From Jongsikchunia kroppenstedtii DSM 45133 (lineage in GTDB: Bacteria; Actinomycetota; Actinomycetes; Mycobacteriales; Mycobacteriaceae), in NCBI RefSeq assembly GCF_000380485.1, contig NZ_AQYG01000042.1, positions 1-64,000 of the forward strand: a stretch of DNA of 64,000 bases, in the 5' to 3' direction. Numbering within the stretch: the stretch's first letter is position 1; the number at the start of each line of letters is the position of its first letter. Shown here one piece after another: positions 57,119-64,000 of this stretch. The notes beneath the pieces are model-generated. The model did no database searches. It was not told the origin of the DNA and worked only from the letters and a program-made list of their open reading frames with translations. A program made the position numbers and the translations under genes.

Positions 57119-57207
57119 CCGCCGTACGGGCGAACGTCGGGGTGCATTCGGCGGTGGTCCGGTGAGCTGGATCCGCCGTAGTGCGTCGGGGTGATCTCTG
57201 CTACAAC

Positions 57208-57221
57208 TAGAACAGGTTCTA
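57208..57221. promoter_or_regulatory. KstR operator upstream of the chsE1 operon
   Basis: An identical 14-nt copy, TAGAAC-AG-GTTCTA, 23 nt before the chsE1 start. The flanks (ACAAC...ATTCT) differ from the first box. Confidence 0.85.
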
Positions 57222-57244
57222 ATTCTCATTTTTCGGGAGGCATA

Positions 57245-58297
57245 GTGGACTTCAGCCCTGACGCCACGGCAGTTGCCGTAGGCGACGTGATCGACAACAT
57301 CGTCGCCAGGCATCAGCCGGAGTGGGAGTCGCGATTCCCCGACGCCGGTGGCTTCGAGTCGGCGCTCTGGTCGGCCATCGCCGAGAACGGCCTCGCGGCG
57401 CTGGCCCTGCCGGAGTCGGCGGGCGGCGACGACGTCGGGGTGGACGGCTTGTTGCCGCTGCTGACCGCGGTCGGGGCGGCCGGCGGCGTGGCGCCGGTGA
57501 TCGGGCTCGCGGCGCTCCCGCTGCTGGCGCAGTCGGCACCCGATGTCATCGCGCAGTTCAGCGAGCAGCTGGCATCCGGAGGTCACCTGGCGGTGGCCAT
57601 CAACGAGCCGGCGTCGCCGCTGCCCGCCGCGCCGCAGACGACGGTCGCCGACGGTGCCGTCACCGGCGTCAAAACCGGTGTGCTGCACGCCGATACCGCC
57701 GCGCTGCTGCTCGTCGACACCGCCGCCGGGGTCGCGGTGGTCGCCGCCGACGCGGCGGGGGTGAGCATCGAGCGGACGACGTCGTCCTCGCGCTGGGGCG
57801 AGTACACGGTGCGGTTCGACAACGCACCCGCGCTGACGGTGCTGTCGGATGCCCGCCGCGCACTCGCCGATCACTACCTGCTGGGCATCGCCGCCTATGC
57901 CGACGGACTGATCAACGGCGCCACGAAGCTCGCCGCCAAACATGTGACCGAACGCGAACAGTTCGGCAAGCCGCTCGGCACCTTCCAGGCCGTGCAGCAG
58001 CAGATCGCCGACATCTACGTGGTCGCCCGCGCACTGCATCTGGCCGCGGTCTCCGCGTCCTGGCGGCTCGCCGGCGGCCTCGACGCGACGCCGGACCTGA
58101 CGCTCGCGAGTTACTGGCTGGCGCAGGAACTGCCGACGGCCATGCGCACGCTCACCCACCTGCATGGCGGCGTCGGCGTGGACATCACCTATCCGTTGCA
58201 CCGGTACTACTCGGTGGCCAAGGACCTGACCCGCCTCGTCGGCGGGCCGACCGCGAGCCTCGACCGGTACAGCGACGCACTCGAGTTGGGAGCCTAG
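57245..58297 (+). CDS. chsE1: Acyl-CoA dehydrogenase subunit ChsE1 (FadE28-like)
   Basis: A 350-aa dehydrogenase subunit that pairs with ChsE2 to oxidise the three-carbon (propionyl) side chain of cholesterol metabolites. It shows SALWSAIAENGLAALALPES, TEREQFGKPLGTFQAVQQQIADIYV and the near-invariant C-terminal HLHGGVGVDITYPLHRYYSVAKDLTRLVGG that matches FadE28. The usual catalytic base is not expected in this subunit. GTG 57245 has GGGAGG 6 nt upstream. chsE2 follows after 2 nt. Confidence 0.93.
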   Translation: MDFSPDATAVAVGDVIDNIVARHQPEWESRFPDAGGFESALWSAIAENGLAALALPESAGGDDVGVDGLLPLLTAVGAAGGVAPVIGLAALPLLAQSAPDVIAQFSEQLASGGHLAVAINEPASPLPAAPQTTVADGAVTGVKTGVLHADTAALLLVDTAAGVAVVAADAAGVSIERTTSSSRWGEYTVRFDNAPALTVLSDARRALADHYLLGIAAYADGLINGATKLAAKHVTEREQFGKPLGTFQAVQQQIADIYVVARALHLAAVSASWRLAGGLDATPDLTLASYWLAQELPTAMRTLTHLHGGVGVDITYPLHRYYSVAKDLTRLVGGPTASLDRYSDALELGA

Positions 58298-58299
58298 GC

Positions 58300-59463
58300 A
58301 TGTACATCGACCTCACTCCCGAGCAGCAGGCGCTCAAAGCCGAACTGCGCGAATACTTCGCCGGCCTGGTGTCGCCCGACGACGCCAAGACGATGCTCAC
58401 CCAGCGGCACGGTTCGGCCTACCGCAAGGTCATCCGCCAGATGGGCAAGGACGGCTGGCTCGGCGTCGGCTGGCCGAAGGAGTACGGCGGCAAGGGCTTC
58501 GGTCAGATGGAGCAGCAGATCTTCGTCAACGAGGCGGCCCGCGCCGACGTGCCGCTGCCGTCGGTAACGCTGCAGACCGTCGGCCCGACCCTGCAGCGCT
58601 ACGGCTCGCAGGCGCAGAAGGACAAGTTCCTGCCGGCGATCCTGGCGGGCGAGGTGCACTTCGCGATCGGCTACACCGAGCCGGACGCCGGCACCGACCT
58701 GGCCTCGCTCACCACCACCGCGGTCCGTGAGGGCGACGAGTACATCGTCAACGGCCAGAAGATCTTCACCACCGGCGGCCACGATGCCGACTACGTCTGG
58801 CTCGCCTGCCGCACCGACAAAGATGTGCCCAAGCACAAGGGCATCTCGATCCTCATCGTCGACACCAAGGATCCGGGCTACAGCTGGACACCGATCATCA
58901 CCGCCGACGGAGCGCACCACGTCAACGCGACGTATTACAACGACGTGCGGGTGCCGGTCGACATGGTCGTCAGCGGCGAGAACGACGGCTGGAAGCTGAT
59001 CACCACGCAGCTCAACCACGAGCGCGTGATGCTGGGGCCGGCGGGCCGCGGCGACGGTTTGCTGGCGCATGTCACCGAGTGGGCGCAGCGGCCGGGGGTC
59101 GACGGTGTGCCGCCGATCAAGCACACCGACGTCCGCCGCGCGATCGCCGAGATCACCGGCTACGTGCGGATGAACGAATTGCTCAACTGGCAGGTCGCCT
59201 CGTCCGGCGACGACATCTCGATGGCCGATGCCGCCGCGACCAAGGTGTTCTCCACCGAGCGGGTGCAGCGGGCCCATCGGCTGGTCGACGAAATGATCGG
59301 CCGCTACGGCGATCTCAGCGATCCGTACACCGCGGAGCTGGTCGACTGGTTCGACGCGCAGGCCAAGCGCAACGTGGTCATCACGTTCGGCGGCGGCGTC
59401 AACGAGGTGATGCGGGAAATGATCGCCCAGGCCGGGCTTGGGCTGCCGAGAGGGAAGCGATGA
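58300..59463 (+). CDS. chsE2: Acyl-CoA dehydrogenase subunit ChsE2 (FadE29-like)
   Basis: A 387-aa partner of ChsE1, the same length as M. tuberculosis FadE29. Motifs are YIDLTPEQQALKAELREYFAGL, FAIGYTEPDAGTDLASL, KIFTTGGHDADYVWLACRTD, LNHERVMLGPAG with a glutamate that likely acts as base, and the FAD-contacting ITFGGGVNEVMREMIAQAGLGLPR. Together they form an alpha2beta2 heterotetramer. The stop overlaps chsH2 by 4 nt. Confidence 0.94.
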   Translation: MYIDLTPEQQALKAELREYFAGLVSPDDAKTMLTQRHGSAYRKVIRQMGKDGWLGVGWPKEYGGKGFGQMEQQIFVNEAARADVPLPSVTLQTVGPTLQRYGSQAQKDKFLPAILAGEVHFAIGYTEPDAGTDLASLTTTAVREGDEYIVNGQKIFTTGGHDADYVWLACRTDKDVPKHKGISILIVDTKDPGYSWTPIITADGAHHVNATYYNDVRVPVDMVVSGENDGWKLITTQLNHERVMLGPAGRGDGLLAHVTEWAQRPGVDGVPPIKHTDVRRAIAEITGYVRMNELLNWQVASSGDDISMADAAATKVFSTERVQRAHRLVDEMIGRYGDLSDPYTAELVDWFDAQAKRNVVITFGGGVNEVMREMIAQAGLGLPRGKR

Positions 59464-60485
59464 CGCTGAGCACCGACGAGCTGGTCGCAGCCGCCGAGAA
59501 GATCAAGGCGCTGGGCGCCAGCGCGCCGATCGACGGCCGCGATCCCATCAACCAACCGATGATCAACAACTGGGTCGAGGCGATGGGGGATGGGAACCCG
59601 ATCTACGTCGACGAGAACGCCGCCCGCGCAGCGGGATTCGACGGCGTCGTGTCGCCCCCGGCGATGACCCAGGTGTGGACGATGCGCGGCCTGCACGGCG
59701 AGCGCGCCGACGACGACCCGACGTCGCAGATCTTCGAGCTGCTCGACGACGCCGGCTACACCTCGGTGGTGGCCACCAACTGTGACACCACCTACCACCG
59801 CTACACGACCCCGGGCGAAGAGGTGTCGATCTCTTCGGCGCTCACCGAGCTCACCGGCCCCAAGACGACGGGGCTGGGCGAGGGCTGGTTCTTCACCATC
59901 CGCAACACCTGGTCGGTCGGCACCGAGGTGGTCGCCGAGATGGACTTCCGGATGCTGAAGTTCGCGCCGAAGACCGCGGCGGCGCAGCCGGATCCGGCCA
60001 CGTCATACGACGATCTCGATCCGTCGAAGATGATGCGGCCCAACAGCTCCCGCGACAGCGCCTTCTTCTGGGAGGGTGTCGCCGCGCACGAGCTGCGCAT
60101 CCAGCAGCGCGAGGACGGCAGCCTGCAGCACCCGCCGGTGCCGGCGCTGTGGAAGGACAAGACCGAGCAGACCGACTACATCCTGGCCGCCGGCACGGGA
60201 ACGGTCTACAGCTTCGTGGTGCATCACGCGCCGCAGGTGCCGGGCCGGTCGTTGCCGTTCGTCATCGCGCTCGTCGAGCTGGACTTGGACGCCTCCCTTC
60301 GCTCCGCGGGGCCGGGCGTCCGGATGCTGGGCGAACTGCGCGGCGTCGATCCGTCGACCGTCGCCATCGGGCAGCGGGTGCAGGTCGAATTCCTGGACTT
60401 CCCGGCCGATTCCCGCGGTGACGCCTGGTCCCTGTACGCCTGGCAGCGCATTGATGAGAGCAAGGGAATCGAGGGGGACAAATGA
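59460..60485 (+). CDS. chsH2: MaoC/DUF35 protein ChsH2 (steroid enoyl-CoA hydratase subunit / Ltp2 partner)
   Basis: A 341-aa two-domain protein. The N-terminal MaoC-like hot-dog half (about 1-190: NNWVEAMGDGNPIYVDENAARAAGFDGVVSPPAM, TTYHRYTTPGEEVSISS) pairs with ChsH1. The C-terminal DUF35 half (about 205-341: SRDSAFFWEGVAAHELRIQQ, VYSFVVHHAPQVPG) serves the Ltp2 aldolase. The DUF35 zinc-ribbon cysteines are absent: where CxxC is common, the sequence reads REDGSLQHPPVPALWKDK. Overlaps on both sides show tight translational coupling. Confidence 0.92.
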   Translation: MTLSTDELVAAAEKIKALGASAPIDGRDPINQPMINNWVEAMGDGNPIYVDENAARAAGFDGVVSPPAMTQVWTMRGLHGERADDDPTSQIFELLDDAGYTSVVATNCDTTYHRYTTPGEEVSISSALTELTGPKTTGLGEGWFFTIRNTWSVGTEVVAEMDFRMLKFAPKTAAAQPDPATSYDDLDPSKMMRPNSSRDSAFFWEGVAAHELRIQQREDGSLQHPPVPALWKDKTEQTDYILAAGTGTVYSFVVHHAPQVPGRSLPFVIALVELDLDASLRSAGPGVRMLGELRGVDPSTVAIGQRVQVEFLDFPADSRGDAWSLYAWQRIDESKGIEGDK

Positions 60486-60922
60486 CGGGCGCAATCGTCG
60501 CCAAGACGGTCCCGGCGACTCCGCCGGCCGTTGCGGTGGGAGACAAGCTGCCGGAGCTGGTGATTGAGGGCACGCCGACGTTCATCGTCTCGGCGGCGTT
60601 GGCCACCAGGGACTTTCAGGATGTGCACCATGACCGTGATCTGGCGGTGCAGCGCGGCTCGAAGGACATCTTCGCCAACATCCTGACCGACACCGGGCTG
60701 GTGCAGCGATTCATCACCGACTGGGCCGGCCAGCGGGCCCAGATCACCTCGATCAAGCTGCGCCTCGGTGTGCCGTGGTACGCCTACGACACCCTGACCC
60801 TCGCCGGCGAGGTGACCGCCGTTGACGGACAGCGGGTTTCGGTGTCGGTGACGGGCACCGACAGCCTCGGCAAGCACATCGTCTCCACGGTGGAACTGAT
60901 TCTGGATCGGACGGTCAAGTGA
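60482..60922 (+). CDS. chsH1: Steroid enoyl-CoA hydratase subunit ChsH1
   Basis: A 146-aa MaoC-type hot-dog subunit. The segment ALATRDFQDVHHDRDLAVQRGSKDIFANILTDTGLVQRFITDW carries the catalytic Asp/His pair of the hydratase. With ChsH2 it hydrates the enoyl-CoA made by ChsE1-ChsE2. It is somewhat longer at the N-terminus than the 129-aa M. tuberculosis protein. It overlaps both neighbours by 4 nt. Confidence 0.93.
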   Translation: MTGAIVAKTVPATPPAVAVGDKLPELVIEGTPTFIVSAALATRDFQDVHHDRDLAVQRGSKDIFANILTDTGLVQRFITDWAGQRAQITSIKLRLGVPWYAYDTLTLAGEVTAVDGQRVSVSVTGTDSLGKHIVSTVELILDRTVK

Positions 60923-62094
60923 GCGGACTGAGCAGGAAGGCGGCGATCGTCGGCATCGGCGCCACCGACTTCTCCAAGGATTCCGGGCGCAGCGAACTGC
61001 GGCTCGCGGCCGAGGCCGTGACCGCGGCGATCGCCGACGCGGGTCTGCAGCCGTCGGATGTCGACGGCCTGGTGACCTTCACCATGGACACCAACATGGA
61101 GATCGCGGTGTCGCGCGCGGCGGGCATCGGCGAGCTGAAGTACTACTCGCAGGTGCACTACGGCGGCGGCGCCGCGTGTTCCACCGTGCAGCAGGCCGCG
61201 ATGGCGGTCGCGACCGGTGTCGCCGACGTCGTCGTCGCCTACCGGGCGTTCAACGAGCGGTCGGGCAACCGGTTCGGTCAGGTGAGCGCGGCGGTGGCCA
61301 ACCAGGCGACCTCGTCGGGCACCGACAACGCGTTCACCTATCCGCATGGGCTGTCCACGCCGGCCGCGTTCGTCGCGATGGTCGCGCAGCGCTACATGCA
61401 CGAATACGGCGCCACCAGTGAGGATTTCGGTCGCATATCGGTGGTCGACCGCAAGCATGCCGCGGTGAACCCGAAGGCGTTCTTCCACGGCAAGCCGATC
61501 ACCCTGGAGCAGCATCAGGCATCGCGGTACATCGCCGAGCCACTGCATCTGCTCGATTGCTGCCAGGAATCCGATGGCGGACAGGCGATCGTGGTCGTGT
61601 CGGCCGAGCGCGCCAAGGACCTGCCGCAGAAGCCGGCGATCATCGCGGGTGCGGCGTCCGGCAGCGGCACCGACCAATACATCATGACCAGCTACTACCG
61701 GCCGGAGCTTGCGGGCCTGCCGGAGATGGGTCTGGTCGGTCGGCAGCTGTGGGAGCAGTCGGGCCTGTCGCCGGCCGACATGGACATGGCCGTGTTGTAC
61801 GACCACTTCACCCCCTACACGTTGATGCAGTTGGAAGAGCTGGGATTCTGCGGTCGTGGTGAGGCGAAAGACTTTGTGCGCCAAGAAGGTGCGCTCGAGG
61901 TCGGCGGCACGCTCCCGCTCAACACCCACGGTGGACAGCTGGGCGAGGCCTACATCCACGGCATGAACGGCATCGCCGAAGCCGTACGTCAGCTGCGCGG
62001 CGACTCGGTCAACCAGGTCGAGGGCGCGTCCCAGGTGATCGTCACGGCCGGCACCGGGGTGCCGACCAGCGGCCTCGTGCTGACGCACGATTAG
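60919..62094 (+). CDS. ltp2: Steroid side-chain aldolase Ltp2 (thiolase fold)
   Basis: A 391-aa thiolase-like retro-aldolase that, with the DUF35 part of ChsH2, releases propionyl-CoA and leaves the 17-keto steroid nucleus. It shows GIGATDFSKDSGRSELRLAAEAV, HYGGGAACSTVQQAAMAV, FTPYTLMQLEELGFCGRGEAKDFV and TLPLNTHGGQLGEAYIHGMNG. The tyrosines in SYYRPE and EAYIHG are candidates for the active-site tyrosines described in the family. GTG start with 4-nt overlap to chsH1. This is the last gene of the coupled set. Confidence 0.93.
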   Translation: MSGLSRKAAIVGIGATDFSKDSGRSELRLAAEAVTAAIADAGLQPSDVDGLVTFTMDTNMEIAVSRAAGIGELKYYSQVHYGGGAACSTVQQAAMAVATGVADVVVAYRAFNERSGNRFGQVSAAVANQATSSGTDNAFTYPHGLSTPAAFVAMVAQRYMHEYGATSEDFGRISVVDRKHAAVNPKAFFHGKPITLEQHQASRYIAEPLHLLDCCQESDGGQAIVVVSAERAKDLPQKPAIIAGAASGSGTDQYIMTSYYRPELAGLPEMGLVGRQLWEQSGLSPADMDMAVLYDHFTPYTLMQLEELGFCGRGEAKDFVRQEGALEVGGTLPLNTHGGQLGEAYIHGMNGIAEAVRQLRGDSVNQVEGASQVIVTAGTGVPTSGLVLTHD

Positions 62095-62146
62095 AAGCCC
62101 AGCACTCACGCACGAGCAGCCCAATTTCATTGCAGGAGAGGTAGTT

Positions 62147-63760
62147 ATGCACCAGTTCAATCTCGCGGACATCTTCGAGACGGTCACCGACGCGGTCGGT
62201 GAGCGCGTCGCGCTGACGTACGAAGGCCAGAACTTCACCTACCTCGAGCTCGAGGCGCTCAGCAACCAGGTCGCGCACCTGCTCGCCGACAATGGCGTCG
62301 GCGCGGGCGACCACGTGGCGCTGTACCTGAAGAACAGTGTCGAGCACGTCACCTCGATCCTCGGCCTGATCAAGGTGCGGGCCAGCCCGATCAACGTCAA
62401 CTACCGCTACACCGAGCCGGAGTTGGAGTACATCTTCACCAACTCCGATTCGACCGCGATCGTCGTCGAGGAGGCCGAGCACCAGGAGGTCCTGGCGGGC
62501 CTGCTGCCCTCGCTGCCGAAGGTCGCCACGGTCTACGTGATCGGGCCGATCGAGTCGGTGCTGCGGGATGCGGCCGCGGCGAACGGCAAGGCGCTGGTGG
62601 CCTTCTCCGACTTCGAGACCAGGTCGACCGACCGCGACTTCGAGCCCCGGACCGGCGACGAGCTGTATGTGCTCTACACCGGCGGCACCACGGGCTACCC
62701 GAAGGGCGTCATGTGGCGGCACGACGACTTCTTCCACAAGCCGCTCTCGGGTGGCAACCCGTACGGCACCGACGCGCGCACGACGCTGGAGGAAGTCGCC
62801 ACCGGCGCAAAGGAATTCCCCGGCCTGGCGTTCTTGATCGCCGCACCGCTGATGCACGGCGCCGCGTCGTACTCACTGTTCACCTTCTTCACCCTGGGCT
62901 CGCGCGTGGTGCTGATGCGTCAGTTCGACGCCGAGAAGATGATCCGCTCGGTCGAGACCGACAAGACGCAGGTGATCCTGATCGTCGGCGACGGCATGGG
63001 ACTGCCGCTGGCCGAGGCGATGGAGAAGCTGAAGGACGAGGTCGACATGTCGTCGCTGTTCTCGATCACCTCCGGCGGCGGCCTCTGGTCGGTGCCGGTG
63101 CGCAATCGGATGCTCGCCGTGAAACCGGATCTGTTGCTGCGCGACAACTTCGGTGCGTCGGAGTCGGGCAACGACGGCGCGTTCGAGATCGACGATGCCG
63201 GCAATCTGCGGATGCCGCCGACGGACAAGATGAAGGTGCTCGACGAGTCGCTGAACGAGATCACGCCGGGCAGTGACGAAGTGGGCCTGATCGCCCGGAT
63301 CGGTCACGTCCCGATGGGCTACTACAACGACCCGGAGAAGACCGCCAAGACCTTCCCGACGCTCGCCGACGGCACCCGGGTCTCGGTCCTGGGCGACATG
63401 GGCAAGGTCGAGGCCGATGGCACCATCGTCTTCCTGGGCCGCGGTTCCGGCTGTATCAACACCGGCGGCGAGAAGGTGTTCGCCGAAGAGGTCGAGGCGG
63501 CACTGCACGGCCATCCGGCCGTGGGTGACGCGCTGGTCGCGCCGGCTCCGGATGAGCGCCTCGGCCAGCGGGTCGCGGCCGTCGTGTCGCTGCGCGCCGG
63601 CGCCGAGGCCCCGTCGGTCGACGAGATCCGGGATCATTGCCGGAAGACGTTGGCGGGCTACAAGGTGCCGAAGACGGTGGTGTTCGTCGACGAGATCAAG
63701 CGCACCCCGGCCGGCAAGGCCGACTACAAGTGGGCCAAGGAGACCGTGGCCGCCGGTTGA
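62147..63760 (+). CDS. Acyl-CoA ligase, FadD19/FadD17-like (probable steroid side-chain activation)
   Basis: A 537-aa ANL-superfamily ligase. It has the phosphate loop YVLYTGGTTGYPKGVMWRHDD, LLRDNFGASESG, a GRGSGCINTGGEKVFAEEVE hinge and the C-terminal lysine in RTPAGKADYKWAKE. The MWRHDD and PAGKADYKWAKE segments are those of FadD19/FadD17-type enzymes that activate steroid carboxylates. It starts 52 nt after ltp2 with AGGAGAGG as ribosome site and is probably in the same KstR-controlled unit. The exact steroid acid cannot be told. Confidence 0.85.
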   Translation: MHQFNLADIFETVTDAVGERVALTYEGQNFTYLELEALSNQVAHLLADNGVGAGDHVALYLKNSVEHVTSILGLIKVRASPINVNYRYTEPELEYIFTNSDSTAIVVEEAEHQEVLAGLLPSLPKVATVYVIGPIESVLRDAAAANGKALVAFSDFETRSTDRDFEPRTGDELYVLYTGGTTGYPKGVMWRHDDFFHKPLSGGNPYGTDARTTLEEVATGAKEFPGLAFLIAAPLMHGAASYSLFTFFTLGSRVVLMRQFDAEKMIRSVETDKTQVILIVGDGMGLPLAEAMEKLKDEVDMSSLFSITSGGGLWSVPVRNRMLAVKPDLLLRDNFGASESGNDGAFEIDDAGNLRMPPTDKMKVLDESLNEITPGSDEVGLIARIGHVPMGYYNDPEKTAKTFPTLADGTRVSVLGDMGKVEADGTIVFLGRGSGCINTGGEKVFAEEVEAALHGHPAVGDALVAPAPDERLGQRVAAVVSLRAGAEAPSVDEIRDHCRKTLAGYKVPKTVVFVDEIKRTPAGKADYKWAKETVAAG

Positions 63761-63813
63761 TCATCGACACCACATCGTGACGAGTCGGTGGTCGGGGTCT
63801 GATCGCGTCCTGG

Positions 63814-64000
63814 TTAGCGCTGACCGAGCGGGATCTCGCCCGCTCCGGTGTTGAGGCAGCCGCTGAAAGTCTGGAAGTCGCCCGCGAAACCGGCGCCGTC
63901 GGTACAGGTGGCAGGGTGCTTACCGTCGACCGTGACCGTCGCGTTCGATCCCGCGATCGCGATCGAGAGTCCAGGGCGTACACCCATCGCGGTGGCGTTG
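63814..64000 (-). CDS. Hypothetical protein, C-terminal part (partial)
   Basis: The frame is open from the right edge to TAA at 63816-63814, giving 61 residues that end TFSGCLNTGAGEIPLGQR. It includes GLSIAIAGSNATVTVDGKHPATC and two cysteines about 22 residues apart. The Ser/Thr/Gly/Ala-rich composition suggests an exported protein such as a small lipoprotein antigen, but the N-terminus is outside the window. It converges on the ligase gene. Confidence 0.55.
   Translation of the reverse strand, partial: NATAMGVRPGLSIAIAGSNATVTVDGKHPATCTDGAGFAGDFQTFSGCLNTGAGEIPLGQR

Overview
The window is about 64 kb of GC-rich DNA with very dense, mostly operonic genes, many GTG starts and many start/stop overlaps. 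The gene content points to a mycolic-acid-containing actinobacterium (order Mycobacteriales, Gordonia/Rhodococcus-like). It has an antigen-85-type mycolyltransferase-like esterase, PhoPR close to the mycobacterial pair, ClpC1, KstR with cholesterol side-chain genes, and a purine gene neighbourhood whose order follows M. tuberculosis Rv0757-Rv0800. Species cannot be told from the sequence alone.

Layout. 1-330: left end of an IS5-type insertion sequence abutting the stop codon of the next gene. 331-4586 (minus): trehalose operon, consisting of a 54-aa protein, OtsA, and an OtsB phosphatase fused to a GH15 glucosidase/trehalase-like domain. 4740-4811: tRNA-Thr. 4861-12698: a QsdR/QsdA gamma-lactone catabolic cluster (lactonase, acyl-CoA ligase, SDR, ACAD11-type dehydrogenase, APH-fold kinase), then a sugar porter. 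12708-14295: a RidA-like protein and an AlkZ-like winged-helix protein. 14347-17872: a three-gene set that fits the arginine 2-monooxygenase route (monooxygenase, amidase, guanidinobutyrase).

17942-25372: phoP-phoR, then a DUF559 nuclease gene lying between two 72-nt structured direct repeats, a HIT protein, and two glycosyltransferase genes, the first behind a PhoP-like box. 25448-40245: the purine block (purD, purB, purC, purS, purQ) interleaved with an aminotransferase, a TetR regulator, the Ag85-like esterase, oligopeptidase B, a MarR/MFS efflux pair, a glutathione peroxidase, a DUF2334 protein and an M18 aminopeptidase. 40253-49837: envelope and lipid genes (beta-propeller protein, two tandem lipases with a decayed remnant between them, RDD protein, acyltransferase, hydrolase/TetR pair, NTF2-like protein, old yellow enzyme). 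50113-52650: clpC with a ClgR-type box. 54092-63760: kstR and the KstR-box-preceded cholesterol side-chain genes fadE34, chsE1, chsE2, chsH2, chsH1, ltp2 and an acyl-CoA ligase. A minus-strand gene is cut by the right edge.

Functionally the window combines housekeeping purine synthesis and proteostasis with three catabolic modules (gamma-lactones, arginine, sterol side chains) and envelope functions. At least ten genes carry a TANNNT -10 box 6 or 7 nt before the start codon, which predicts leaderless transcripts. The most unusual items are the repeat-flanked DUF559 cassette beside phoR and the inferred lactone route through a 4-phospho-acyl-CoA intermediate.
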